A stretch of 64,000 nucleotides of DNA from Algoriphagus sp. PAP.12 (GCF_026652115.1 NZ_JAPPSQ010000002.1:124001-188000); one strand, 5' to 3'. Numbered from the stretch's first letter, positions 37,347 through 46,364 are shown. Numbers and translations: made by a program. Notes: generated by a model from the letters alone, not told the origin.

Positions 37347-37913
37347 ATGAGCTCAGAAATCAGAATAAAAAACATGGTTTGTCAGAGATGTGTCAGCGCT
37401 GTCTCAGACCTATTTCAAAAACTTCAAATACCTGTACAAAGAATTGAATTGGGAGGAGTTTGGATAGAAAATTCTTTAACTCAAGAGATGAAAAACACCT
37501 TATCCCAAGAACTTAAAGCTTTGGGATTTGAGCTTTTGGAAGACCAGAGTGCCAAAATAATTTCTCAAATCAAAGATTTTATTATTGAGGAGATTCAGCA
37601 TAATGATTCCAAAAGGAATGAGAATTTTTCTACCCTGATAGCTCAGAAACTCCACCATGATTATTCTCACTTGAGCCGGTTATTCTCCACGGTAGAAGGG
37701 ATTACCATCGAAAAGTTTATTACAAAGCAAAAAATCGAAAAGGTCAAAGAATTGATTTCTTATGGTGAATTAAGCCTCTCGGAAATTTCAGATTTGATGG
37801 ATTATAGCAGCGTTGCCTATTTATCTTCACAGTTTAAAAAAGAAACAGGAATGACTCCTTCTGAGTTTAAAAAACTCAACTCCAAACCACGGACTTTTTT
37901 GGATAAGGTATAA
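37347..37913 (+). CDS. AraC-type regulator with N-terminal metal-binding (HMA-like) domain
   Basis: 188 residues. The N-terminus (1-65) resembles a heavy-metal-associated domain, with IKNMVCQRCVSAV holding a CxxC pair (Cys12, Cys15) in the usual loop and the betaalphabeta-betaalphabeta spacing. The C-terminal half (about 85-188) is the AraC double HTH (FSTLIAQKLHHDYSHLSRLFS, ELSLSEISDLMDYSSVAYLSSQFKKETGMTPSEFKKL). The gene lies 70 bases before copA in the same direction. It is therefore read as a copper-sensing activator that binds copper through its own CxxC; copper specificity is an inference from context. Confidence 0.8.
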   Translation: MSSEIRIKNMVCQRCVSAVSDLFQKLQIPVQRIELGGVWIENSLTQEMKNTLSQELKALGFELLEDQSAKIISQIKDFIIEEIQHNDSKRNENFSTLIAQKLHHDYSHLSRLFSTVEGITIEKFITKQKIEKVKELISYGELSLSEISDLMDYSSVAYLSSQFKKETGMTPSEFKKLNSKPRTFLDKV

Positions 37914-37983
37914 ATCAAAATCTTATAAAACTCATCTAAAATCCTATAAACAGCCATTCCCTATTTTTTCGGAAATTTGAATC

Positions 37984-40203
37984 ATGAATAAAGAAATGAT
38001 TCAGAAACAGACTTTTCCAGTTACGGGAATGACCTGCGCAGCTTGCGCCTCCAGTGTTGAAACCATCCTTACTCACACAGATGGAGTCCAGTCTGCCGTT
38101 GTCAATTTTGCGACTAATACTGTTCAGGTAGAATATAATCAAACCACCAATCCAGATCTTCTCAATGAAGCTCTTACCGCGATAGGCTATGGGTTGATTA
38201 TCAATTCAAAAGATATCAATGAAAGCATTGAAAATGAACAGGATAAAAAATACCAGGACGTCAAAAAAAGAACAATTGGCGCTGCTATTTTAACCCTTCC
38301 TATTTTCATCTTAGGAATGTTTTTTATGGATTGGGATCCGGGAAAATGGATATCCTTGGCACTTTCAATTCCAGTCCTTTTCTACTTTGGAAAAAGTTTT
38401 TATATCAACGCATGGAAGCAAGCCAAAAATGGAAAAGCCAACATGGATACCCTTGTAGCTCTCAGTACAGGAATAGCTTTTCTTTTCAGCTTGTTCAACA
38501 CATTATTCCCAGAGTTTTGGACCTCAAAAGGACTAATGCCTCATGTTTATTATGAAGCTGCTACTGTCATTATCACTTTTATTTCATTTGGAAAAATGCT
38601 AGAGGAAAAGGCCAAATCCAACACTTCTTCAGCGTTGAAAAAACTGATTGGACTACAACCAAAAACTCTAACGATAATAACTGAAGAGGGTGAAAAATCA
38701 ATTCCAATCAAGGAAGTTCAAATTGGTGATAGGATCTTGGTTAGACCAGGAGAAAAGGTACCAGTAGATGGATCCGTAAGTGCTGGAAGTTCATTTATTG
38801 ATGAAAGCATGATCAGTGGCGAGCCAATTCCTGTGGAAAAAACAAGCGGGAATCCAGTATTTGCCGGTACGATAAACCAGAAAGGGAGCTTTCAGTTTAT
38901 TGCTGAAAAAGTAGGTGGTGCTACACTCCTTTCCCAAATCATTCAGCGTGTTCAAGAAGCCCAGGGAAGTAAGGCACCAGTTCAGAAATTGGTCGATAAA
39001 ATTGCCGGTGTTTTTGTGCCGACAGTCTTAGGAATCGCTTTTCTCACATTTATTATTTGGATGGCATTTGGTGGTGAAAATGACTTTACACATGCTCTAT
39101 TGACATCTATAGCTGTTTTGGTAATTGCATGTCCTTGCGCATTGGGACTTGCTACACCAACTGCAATCATGGTCGGTATGGGAAAAGGCGCCGAAAACAA
39201 CATCTTAATCCGCGATGCTGAAAGTCTTGAATTGGGCCATCGCGTAAATGCAGTAATCTTAGACAAAACAGGAACAATCACCGAAGGAAAACCTAGCGTT
39301 AAAACCATTGAATGGCTTCATGAAAATGATAATTCTGATGAATCATCCATTCTATTGGCTCTGGAAGGCCAGTCGGAGCATCCTCTCGCCTCTGCCGTCG
39401 TCCGATATCTCGAAGTAAAAGGAAATAAGAAAGTTTCCTTAGAATCATTTGAAAGCATCACTGGACAAGGAGTAAAAGCAAAATATCTAGGCAAAGAGTT
39501 TTTCGTTGGCAACCTACGTCTGCTCAAGAAGTTTAATCTTTCGCTTTCACAAGAATGGAAAGACAAAGCTGAAAATTGGGAGCAAGAAGCCCAAACAGTG
39601 GTTTATTTTGGAAATGAGGACGAGTTGATTGCTATGATTGGAATTCAAGATCAGATAAAAGCTAGTTCAAAGTCCGCTATCAAGCAATTACACAAAATGG
39701 GAATTGAAGTCCACATGCTGACAGGAGATAATCAGCATACGGCAGAATCAGTTGCCAAAGATCTGGGAATCAAACAATTCAAAGCTGGGGTCCTTCCTTC
39801 TGATAAATCCGAATATGTCAAGCTCCTCCAATCCCAAGGAAAAATTGTAGCTATGGTTGGTGACGGCATTAATGATTCAGAGGCTTTGGCTCAAGCAGAC
39901 GTCAGCATTGCCATGGGGCATGGGTCAGATATTGCGATGGATGTGGCAAAGATCACATTGATTACCTCTGATCTTCAAAAGGTTCCTCAAGCCTTCAATC
40001 TCTCCAAACTGACTGTTAATGGAATTAAGCAGAACCTTTTTTGGGCTTTTATTTATAACCTTATAGGTATTCCTGTAGCCGCTGGAATTCTATATCCAAT
40101 TAATGGATTCCTTTTGGATCCTATGATTGCAGGAGCGGCGATGGCCATGAGTTCTGTCTCTGTAGTTGCTAATAGTTTGAGATTAAAAGGGAAGAAAATC
40201 TGA
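37984..40203 (+). CDS. copA: Copper-translocating P-type ATPase
   Basis: 739 residues. One N-terminal HMA domain with GMTCAACASSV (Cys18, Cys21), eight transmembrane helices, the CPC ion-binding motif (Cys383, Pro384, Cys385) in VIACPCALGLATPTAIMVG, the actuator loop MISGEPIPVEK, phosphorylation site DKTGT (Asp427), HP motif in SEHPLASAV, and the hinge VGDGINDSEALAQADVSIAMG. This is the P1B-1 pattern of Cu(I) exporters. It is preceded by the metal-binding AraC regulator. An alternative start is Met5. Confidence 0.95.
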   Translation: MNKEMIQKQTFPVTGMTCAACASSVETILTHTDGVQSAVVNFATNTVQVEYNQTTNPDLLNEALTAIGYGLIINSKDINESIENEQDKKYQDVKKRTIGAAILTLPIFILGMFFMDWDPGKWISLALSIPVLFYFGKSFYINAWKQAKNGKANMDTLVALSTGIAFLFSLFNTLFPEFWTSKGLMPHVYYEAATVIITFISFGKMLEEKAKSNTSSALKKLIGLQPKTLTIITEEGEKSIPIKEVQIGDRILVRPGEKVPVDGSVSAGSSFIDESMISGEPIPVEKTSGNPVFAGTINQKGSFQFIAEKVGGATLLSQIIQRVQEAQGSKAPVQKLVDKIAGVFVPTVLGIAFLTFIIWMAFGGENDFTHALLTSIAVLVIACPCALGLATPTAIMVGMGKGAENNILIRDAESLELGHRVNAVILDKTGTITEGKPSVKTIEWLHENDNSDESSILLALEGQSEHPLASAVVRYLEVKGNKKVSLESFESITGQGVKAKYLGKEFFVGNLRLLKKFNLSLSQEWKDKAENWEQEAQTVVYFGNEDELIAMIGIQDQIKASSKSAIKQLHKMGIEVHMLTGDNQHTAESVAKDLGIKQFKAGVLPSDKSEYVKLLQSQGKIVAMVGDGINDSEALAQADVSIAMGHGSDIAMDVAKITLITSDLQKVPQAFNLSKLTVNGIKQNLFWAFIYNLIGIPVAAGILYPINGFLLDPMIAGAAMAMSSVSVVANSLRLKGKKI

Positions 40204-40317
40204 GTATTTCAATTCCTAATTTTCCTTAAATCCAGTAGAAAAGCGCATCTAATTAGGTAGCGAAGCAAAACTGGACTGCGTTTTGAAGATATGATCACAT
40301 TACCAAAATCAACACAT

Positions 40318-41013
40318 ATGAAAGCATTATTGACATTTCTAGTGGCAACAGGCTTGGCATTTTCTTTACAAGCCCAAGAAGTTCAACAGGTACCTCTTAT
40401 TGAAGTACAAGGGTATTCAGTAAAATCAGTATCACCAGACGAAGCAGTATTCTATATCAATTTGGAAGAAAAGTCCATGAAAGTGACTGATGCAACCAAA
40501 ATGTTGAACACCAAAACTGAAAACCTTGCAAACCAACTCAAAAAATCCAAAATCAGAGACTATAAATTAGTAGCAGATAATTATTCAGTCAATATAAATC
40601 GAATCTACAGAAGTGGAGTATCTAGGGATAGTGGATACGTAGCGAGACAATCCCTTCAAATCATCACCAAAACCACAAATGAAGACTTACAAAAGATTTC
40701 TGATGCCATACAAGATGCAGGAGATATGAGTTTCAATTTGAGTTTTAGAGTTTCTGAAGCGACTACCAAGTCAATGGAAAACACATTGATGAGAGAAGCA
40801 CTTTTGGATGCTCAGTCAAAAGCAAATTTGATTGCCGAGACCTTAGGAATTAGAACAATTCGTGTATTTCATGTTTCCCTGGATCAACCAGCATCTCCGC
40901 TTCCAGTTATGAGAATGATGGCAGATGGAGCACAAGCCGAATCGGCCAAAATGATGATTGCACCAGATGGACAAAAAATAGAAAAACGAGTTTACGTCAA
41001 ATTCACGTATTAA
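40318..41013 (+). CDS. SIMPL-domain (DUF541) periplasmic protein
   Basis: 231 residues from the ATG at 40318, which gives a clean signal peptide (MKALLTFLVATGLAFSLQA); an in-frame ATG at 40291 would add nine residues. The mature part has the SIMPL features: a VEVQGYSVKSVSPDEAVFYINL-like first strand (VPLIEVQGYSVKSVSP), repeated RQSLQIITK-type strands, LREALLDAQSKANLIAETLGI-like helix and a final RVYVKFTY strand. The family is widespread and poorly characterised; some members affect oxidative-stress survival or ion balance. Terminated at 41017. Confidence 0.85.
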   Translation: MKALLTFLVATGLAFSLQAQEVQQVPLIEVQGYSVKSVSPDEAVFYINLEEKSMKVTDATKMLNTKTENLANQLKKSKIRDYKLVADNYSVNINRIYRSGVSRDSGYVARQSLQIITKTTNEDLQKISDAIQDAGDMSFNLSFRVSEATTKSMENTLMREALLDAQSKANLIAETLGIRTIRVFHVSLDQPASPLPVMRMMADGAQAESAKMMIAPDGQKIEKRVYVKFTY

Positions 41014-41016
41014 GAG

Positions 41017-41040
41017 AAGCCGCCTAGAGCGGCTTTTTTT
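41017..41040 (+). terminator. Terminator of the SIMPL gene
   Basis: 7-bp stem AAGCCGC/GCGGCTT (41017-41023 with 41029-41035), loop CTAGA, then seven T's. It touches the stop codon of the convergent gene. Confidence 0.9.
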
Positions 41041-41602
41041 ATGACATTAGTTGAGTTAAAAAAGCTAAAGCTCCTATTACAACTCCAATTGAAAAGGCCA
41101 AATAGGCATATCTGAGAAGTCTGTATTTTTGATTCAACACCATGCTTTGATAATACAAAGAGGTGGACATCTGATCCATAATATCCTGTCTCGAGGACAT
41201 TGTTTTTTTAAGATGTGAGAAATACTCATCTTTCGTCAAATGTGATACTGATCCAAAAAATATCAAAGATGGATTTTCTGTTTTTTGACGGGGTTTCCCT
41301 ACGATTTTTGGTTTTGCTGCTTGAATAGCCAAAATGGTCGAAGCCAAACAAAAAACTACAAAAAGCAGAATCGGAATCTGCATCCCTAAATTAGAATCCT
41401 CAATCTGATTGGAAATAGAACCATAACCAATCAAGGCAGCCATAGAGGAAATTACCAAGGCATTGATACTGATGATAATATTTGCCTTATTATCAGCAAT
41501 TTTCAACAATTGAGAATTATTATTAAAAGTCACCCTGTAGAAGGTTTGTCTTTCTCTGGATGTCTTATCCTTGGACTCCTTATGTATGATTTGCTCTTCC
41601 AT
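41039..41602 (-). CDS. Pycsar-effector-like transmembrane protein (DUF5706/PycTM family)
   Basis: 187 residues. The N-terminal block YRVTFNNNSQLLKIADNKANIIISINALVI is the hallmark of the DUF5706 family, later recognised as the transmembrane effector (PycTM) of Pycsar cyclic-nucleotide anti-phage systems. Three membrane helices are predicted (about 42-62, 72-94 and 164-185), with a soluble region of about 65 residues between the second and third. In Pycsar the effector is encoded next to a PycC uridylate/cytidylate cyclase; none is present here, and no HD domain is fused. So this may be an orphan defence effector or a housekeeping member of the family. Upstream lies an unrelated radical SAM gene. 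Confidence 0.72.
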   Translation of the reverse strand: MEEQIIHKESKDKTSRERQTFYRVTFNNNSQLLKIADNKANIIISINALVISSMAALIGYGSISNQIEDSNLGMQIPILLFVVFCLASTILAIQAAKPKIVGKPRQKTENPSLIFFGSVSHLTKDEYFSHLKKTMSSRQDIMDQMSTSLYYQSMVLNQKYRLLRYAYLAFSIGVVIGALAFLTQLMS

Positions 41603-41660
41603 TCGATGTTAATTTAACAATTTTTCGACATAGGATATCAAAGCATAAGTTTTGAATATT

Positions 41661-43829
41661 TTAAATAATCAAAAGTCCATTTTCTTTTAAAATCTGCCAA
41701 ACTTCAGATTCTATCAATTCCTGAAAATCACCATAATTAGCCTCGTATTTTTCACGAATTACCTTAAGTCTATTTAATGGCTGTTGATAGCTAATTTCTT
41801 CCAGCATTTCCATGACCCATTCCCCAAAATCTACCGGTAATTCCAAGGCAAAATCTTCCTTTTTCCCCGAAAAAATCAAATCAACATTTTCTTCATCCAA
41901 ATAAACCAACTCAGGCAACTCTCCTATCCAAATTATTCTCAATTGGTCTTTGTAAACCAATTCTGGCTCATCGTTCACCTGTCTCTGAATATATTTTTTA
42001 GGAATGCTCGTAGGAGGAACTTTCGTTTCAAACCAATCACTTAGAGGAATCTCAAAACCTACTCCATGCATGTAGTTGAACAGAGACTTTTTCAAACCCA
42101 CTCCAAATAAATCATGATTTGCTCCACTTGGATCCTCATGTGCCAATTCATTATTGGCAAAGGTGCCGGGGTGTGGATACAAGTTTTTGACTTGAAAACC
42201 TTGAGGATTGAGTCCAACAGGGCTATGAGTGGTCATAGCAAATCGATGCCAAAATCCAGATTGAAGAACCCCTGATTCGAATAATTGGCGAACCATTTCC
42301 AATGAATCAATGGTTTCCTGGGCCGTCTGAGTTGGAAAACCATACATCAAATAGGCATGAACCATTATTCCAGACTGGGTAAAGTGATTGCAAACCTGTG
42401 CCACTTGAGCGACTGTCACCCCTTTTTTGATCAGATCCAATAAGCGATCAGATGCTACCTCCAAACCGCCAGAAACTGCTATACAACCAGAAGCACGAAG
42501 CAAACGGCAGAGATCCGCTGAGAAGCTTGATTCAAAGCGAATATTCGTCCACCAAGTAACAGAAAGTCCTCTTCTAAGGATTTCTATTGCCAAATCTCTC
42601 ATCAAAGCAGGCGGTGCTGCCTCATCTACAAAATGGAATCCATTTTGACCAGTTTGAGCTATAATCTCTTCAATTCGATCACAGAGAATGGAAGCACTGA
42701 TAGGTTCATAACGCTGAATATAATCAAGGGAAATATCGCAGAAAGTACATTTCCCCCAATAGCAACCATGGGCCAAAGTCAATTTATTCCATCTCCCATC
42801 TGACCAAAGTCTGTGCATGGGATTAGCCACTTCGATAACCGATAAATAATCACGAATTGGCAAATCAGAATAATCAGGCGTACCTGTTTCTCTTTGAGGA
42901 ATATCCTTGACTTGACTACTATTGACCCATTTGACTTTTCCATCTTTCCGCAGGAAAGTTCTTTTCAACTCTTCTTGAGGTATGTTTCCAACAATATGGT
43001 CCAACAAAAGCCTTACAGGAGCCTCTCCATCATCGAGCGTGATATAATCAACATAATCAAATACCCGTGGGTCTTTCAAGGATCTCAATTCTGTATTTGG
43101 GTACCCTCCTCCCATCCAGACAGAAATATTGGGATAATTTGATTTGATAAATTGAGCGCATTTTAAAGCTCCATATAAATTCCCTGGAAAAGGAACTGAA
43201 AAGGCAACTGACCTAGGTTCAAACAAGCGAATCTTTTCATCCAATAACTCCCAAAGCCAGTCATCCAACAATCCATTTGGATCTTGAAGTGCTTCCTCCA
43301 TTTCATCAAATTCCTGAGCACTGATCGCCAATTGTTCTGCATATCGACTAAAGCCAAAATGAGGATCAATAGCCTCTGAAATCAAATCTCCCAAATCCTC
43401 TAGATACAGGGTTGACAGATAACGAGCTTTGTCTCGAATACCCAATGTTCCAAAAGCCCAATCCGTATCATCCTTCTGCTCAAATCGGGAAGCTTCTGGT
43501 AAATAATCTCCCTCCACAATTCGATAAGCAAGAGTGGGATTTTTATCCTGAAGGAAGCCGATAACAGAATCAATTGTCTGCAGGTAATTCTTTTTCAATC
43601 GGAAAATCCTAGACGCATTCTCTGATAATTCCAGCTCTTGAGATTCTATCAAATCAAAAATTTCTATCAAACCTTCTTTTGAAAAAATTCTCAAGATCAA
43701 CTCAATACCCAAATCTGCCTGATTGGAAGGGATCGTAAGAGTATTCAAAAACCCCTTCAAATAGGCCGTTGCAGGATAGGGAGTGTTAAGTTGGGTAAAA
43801 GGTGGAGTGATAAATAAGACTTCGGTCAC
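41661..43829 (-). CDS. B12-binding-type radical SAM protein
   Basis: 722 residues from the GTG at 43829 (MTEVLFITPPFTQLNTPYPA); the frame reaches a TTG at 43850. The N-terminal part carries a helical insertion (about 40-200) and the tail of a cobalamin-binding Rossmann fold (VAFSVPFPGNLYGALKCA, VWMGGGYPNTELRS, DYITLDDGEAPVRLLL). The radical SAM core follows with HGCYWGKCTFCDISL, FHFVDEAAPP, LEVASDRLLDLIKKGVT and AYLMYGFPTQTAQET. The cluster cysteines (Cys356, Cys361, Cys364) are spaced Cx4Cx2C instead of the usual Cx3Cx2C. The product is unknown; relatives include methyltransferases and cyclases. No cobalamin DxHxxG motif is seen. Confidence 0.82.
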   Translation of the reverse strand: MTEVLFITPPFTQLNTPYPATAYLKGFLNTLTIPSNQADLGIELILRIFSKEGLIEIFDLIESQELELSENASRIFRLKKNYLQTIDSVIGFLQDKNPTLAYRIVEGDYLPEASRFEQKDDTDWAFGTLGIRDKARYLSTLYLEDLGDLISEAIDPHFGFSRYAEQLAISAQEFDEMEEALQDPNGLLDDWLWELLDEKIRLFEPRSVAFSVPFPGNLYGALKCAQFIKSNYPNISVWMGGGYPNTELRSLKDPRVFDYVDYITLDDGEAPVRLLLDHIVGNIPQEELKRTFLRKDGKVKWVNSSQVKDIPQRETGTPDYSDLPIRDYLSVIEVANPMHRLWSDGRWNKLTLAHGCYWGKCTFCDISLDYIQRYEPISASILCDRIEEIIAQTGQNGFHFVDEAAPPALMRDLAIEILRRGLSVTWWTNIRFESSFSADLCRLLRASGCIAVSGGLEVASDRLLDLIKKGVTVAQVAQVCNHFTQSGIMVHAYLMYGFPTQTAQETIDSLEMVRQLFESGVLQSGFWHRFAMTTHSPVGLNPQGFQVKNLYPHPGTFANNELAHEDPSGANHDLFGVGLKKSLFNYMHGVGFEIPLSDWFETKVPPTSIPKKYIQRQVNDEPELVYKDQLRIIWIGELPELVYLDEENVDLIFSGKKEDFALELPVDFGEWVMEMLEEISYQQPLNRLKVIREKYEANYGDFQELIESEVWQILKENGLLII

Positions 43830-43956
43830 AGCAATTGAATTAGGAATCAAAGATCAGGTTAAAATTTGGCAAAAACCTTCCTCAAAACCTAAAAGATCAA
43901 TCTCAGACCATTCACCTTTCAAAAAAGCCTTAAATTCGCCCACCAAACAGAATCAA

Positions 43957-44415
43957 ATGAGCAACAACGACATTCTAAAAACCCTTCGCTATTCTTTCGA
44001 TTTCAATGATTTTGAGATGATCAACCTATTCAATGAAGGTGGAATGGAAGTCAACAGGGAGCTTGTTAGTAACTGGCTCAAGAATGAGGAAGACCCGGCA
44101 TATCAAAAAATCATCGACAAAGAACTCGCTGCATTTCTGAATGGATTGATCATTTTGAAGAGAGGAAAAAAGGATGAAAATCCACCTGTTGCTGAAAAAT
44201 CACTTAACAATAACATGATCCTTCGAAAGTTGAAAATCGCACTTTCTATGAAGGACACCGATATGTTAGAGGTTTTTGAATTAAGAAAATTCAGAATCAG
44301 CAAACATGAATTGAGCGCATTTTTTAGAAAACCTGATCAGCACCAATACAGAGAATGCAAAGATCAGATTCTCAGAAACTTCCTTATGGGATTACAATTG
44401 AAGCTGAGAGGTTAA
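43957..44415 (+). CDS. DUF1456 (YehS-like) family protein
   Basis: 152 residues from the ATG at 43957, which matches family length; the frame extends to 43783 but that part overlaps the radical SAM gene start and has no domain character. Two tandem copies of the family motif are visible: NNDILKTLRYSFDFNDFEM and NNNMILRKLKIALSMKDTDM, each followed by a V/LSxWL- or LSAFF-type helix and then LxxFLxGL (AAFLNGLII, LRNFLMGLQ). The function is unknown; the family is cytoplasmic and widespread. It is divergent from the radical SAM gene. Confidence 0.85.
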   Translation: MSNNDILKTLRYSFDFNDFEMINLFNEGGMEVNRELVSNWLKNEEDPAYQKIIDKELAAFLNGLIILKRGKKDENPPVAEKSLNNNMILRKLKIALSMKDTDMLEVFELRKFRISKHELSAFFRKPDQHQYRECKDQILRNFLMGLQLKLRG

Positions 44416-44519
44416 TCAATCCTCCACCTTTCATCGAATCTATTTCTCAATTCCTCACTTTCACCATGGAAATCTGCGATTTTTTGGGCATCTTCCTATA
44501 GCTCAAAACAACAACAACC

Positions 44520-45407
44520 ATGGATAAACTCAAAAAAGAAGACATCCCTCAGGAAGTCTTTGATCTGTATGACTATTACGCCCATAATAAACTTGAAAGA
44601 AGAGTTTTTATGGAAAAACTTTCTGCTTATGCTGTTGGTGGAATCACTTTGACTACGCTCATGAGTACCATGATGCCTGATTATGTCACCACGGCAACTA
44701 TCCTGGATAATGACGAGCGTATGCAAAGCTCTGATTATGTCTTCTATGACTCTCCAAAAGGAGGCGGAGAAATCCGAGGGCTTCTTTCCAAACCTGCCGG
44801 CTCTGGTAAATTTCCAGGAATTGTAGTGGTTCATGAAAACAGAGGATTGAATCCCTATATCGAAGATGTCGGAAGGAGATGCGCTGTAGCAGGATTTATT
44901 TCCATTGCTCCAGATGCACTTTGGCCATTGGGAGGATACCCTGGAAACGATGACAAAGGACGCGAAATGCAGCGGGAAAGAGATAGGGATGAGATGTTGG
45001 AGGATTTTATAGCAGCCTATAATTATTTGAAAAACCATCCAGACTGCGATGGAAATGTTGGTGTTGTAGGATTCTGCTTCGGAGGATGGATATCCAATAT
45101 GATGGCAGTAAGGCTTCCAGAATTAGGAGCTTCAGTACCATTCTATGGCGGTCAGCCTTCTGCAGAAGAGGCTGCGCAAATAAAAGCTCCATTAATGATT
45201 CAATACGCGGGATTAGATGAAAGAGTCAATGCCGGATGGCCTGCTTATGAAGAAGTTTTGAAAGCAAATGGAGTGGAATATCAAATGTTTATGTACCCTG
45301 ATGTCAATCATGGTTTTCATAATAATACTACCCCTCGCTATGATGAGGCAGCTGCAAATCTAGCTTGGGATCGAACCATAGCCTTTTTTAAAGAACATTT
45401 GAAGTAA
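44520..45407 (+). CDS. Dienelactone hydrolase family protein
   Basis: 295 residues with an alpha/beta-hydrolase DLH domain. The catalytic triad is visible: Cys186 in the GFCFGG elbow, Asp233 in YAGLDERV and His264 in DVNHGFHNN. GIVVVHENRGLNPYIEDVGRR is the family oxyanion/first-helix region. An N-terminal segment (about 1-60) includes a hydrophobic stretch (YAVGGITLTTLMSTMM) that may export or anchor the protein. The in vivo substrate is unknown; DLH proteins hydrolyse dienelactones or other lactones and esters. Followed by a strong terminator. Confidence 0.9.
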   Translation: MDKLKKEDIPQEVFDLYDYYAHNKLERRVFMEKLSAYAVGGITLTTLMSTMMPDYVTTATILDNDERMQSSDYVFYDSPKGGGEIRGLLSKPAGSGKFPGIVVVHENRGLNPYIEDVGRRCAVAGFISIAPDALWPLGGYPGNDDKGREMQRERDRDEMLEDFIAAYNYLKNHPDCDGNVGVVGFCFGGWISNMMAVRLPELGASVPFYGGQPSAEEAAQIKAPLMIQYAGLDERVNAGWPAYEEVLKANGVEYQMFMYPDVNHGFHNNTTPRYDEAAANLAWDRTIAFFKEHLK

Positions 45408-45417
45408 AATCAAACTG

Positions 45418-45442
45418 AGGGGCCAAAAGCCCCTTTTTTTTT
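45418..45442 (+). terminator. Terminator of the dienelactone hydrolase gene
   Basis: 6-bp stem AGGGGC/GCCCCT (45418-45423 with 45429-45434), loop CAAAA, followed by nine T's. Confidence 0.88.
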
Positions 45443-45514
45443 GGCCTCCACTGAAGCATTTCCTAACTTAATCCCTTAATTAAATCATAATCAATTTTGG
45501 ATTGATTCATTTTT

Positions 45515-46267
45515 ATGAGAGAAAACAAATTCAATATTGCCGTCTTGATCGATGGCGACAATGCACAAGCCAAGCTAATCAAAGAAATTCTAGAAGAAGT
45601 TTCCAAATACGGAAAGGCCACAATTCGGCGAATCTATGGAGACTGGACTACTCCTCAAATGAACAGTTGGAAAGAGGTAATCAACCAATATTCCTTTAAT
45701 CCCATTCAGAAATTCGCCTATACAACCGGGAAGAATTCAACAGACAGTTCGCTGATCATAGATGCAATGGACATCCTCCACAGCAATTCGGTAGATGGGT
45801 TTTGTATCGTTTCATCAGATTCAGATTATACAGGGCTAGCAAAGAGAATCCGTGAGGAAGGGATGTTTGTAATGGGAATAGGCAGAAGAATCACCCCTCA
45901 GGCCTTTGTACAGTCTTGTGAGATTTTCACATTTGCCGAAAACTTGGGTGAAGAAGTGGAAGAAGAGAAAAAACCTGAAAAAACAAGCTCAAGACAAAAT
46001 GTGGTAGCGGCAGAAAGTCCCACAAAGAGCTCCCATCCTAAAATTGACTTGCGTTTAATTGATCGGGCATTTGAGATTTCTTCAGATGAGGAGGAAGAAA
46101 TACATATTGCCAAAATCGGAGCCTCCCTTAGAAAAATTGATCCAAGTTTTGATCCCAGAACTTATGGTTTTCGAAATCTGACTGATTTATTCAAAAGCCT
46201 CAATAAATACGTCGTCGTCCGAAACGAAGTGAATGGATTGAATTATCCCTTAGTAAAGCTGAAGTAG
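45515..46267 (+). CDS. NYN-domain ribonuclease-like protein with C-terminal OST-HTH/LOTUS domain
   Basis: 250 residues. The N-terminal NYN/PIN-like nuclease domain (about 5-145) has acidic residues in IAVLIDGDNAQ, NSTDSSLIIDAMDIL and FCIVSSDSDYTGLAKRIRE, the metal-site pattern of LabA/NYN proteins. After an acidic linker (about 150-185) comes a LOTUS/OST-HTH domain (LIDRAFEISSDEEEEIHIAKIGASL...FDPRTYGFRNLTDLFKSL), which binds RNA in other proteins. A cytoplasmic RNA-processing or RNA-decay role is likely. The family is widely conserved but poorly characterised in bacteria. Confidence 0.88.
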   Translation: MRENKFNIAVLIDGDNAQAKLIKEILEEVSKYGKATIRRIYGDWTTPQMNSWKEVINQYSFNPIQKFAYTTGKNSTDSSLIIDAMDILHSNSVDGFCIVSSDSDYTGLAKRIREEGMFVMGIGRRITPQAFVQSCEIFTFAENLGEEVEEEKKPEKTSSRQNVVAAESPTKSSHPKIDLRLIDRAFEISSDEEEEIHIAKIGASLRKIDPSFDPRTYGFRNLTDLFKSLNKYVVVRNEVNGLNYPLVKLK

Positions 46268-46295
46268 GCAATAGAGACTCTCAAAAGCACTAAAG

Positions 46296-46364
46296 GTCAC
46301 ATTGAGCGAAGTCGAAATGTAATTAATGCCATTAATATAAGGCTTCGACTCCGCTCAGTCTGAC
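46296..46364. repeat. REP-like inverted repeat element
   Basis: Two arms of 21 bases pair with three mismatches, two of them G-U tolerant: left GTCACATTGAGCGAAGTCGA (46296 onward) and right, reverse-complemented, GTCAGACTGAGCGGAGTCGA (46364 backward). The internal spacer holds a small palindrome ATTAATGCCATTAAT. The core TGAGCGnAGTCGAA is a dispersed intergenic repeat that I recall from many Bacteroidota genomes. Only one copy occurs in this window, between convergent genes. Confidence 0.7.

Noticed and set aside
43783..43956. Upstream extension of the DUF1456 frame
   Set aside because: It would overlap the radical SAM gene start and adds residues with no family match.
44496..45038. 180-codon minus-strand frame inside the dienelactone hydrolase gene
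   Set aside because: Low-complexity composition without any family features; the plus-strand hydrolase carries the full catalytic triad.
46296..46364. Possible CRISPR or transposon end
   Set aside because: Single inverted repeat without spacers, target duplication or transposase; called a REP-like element instead.
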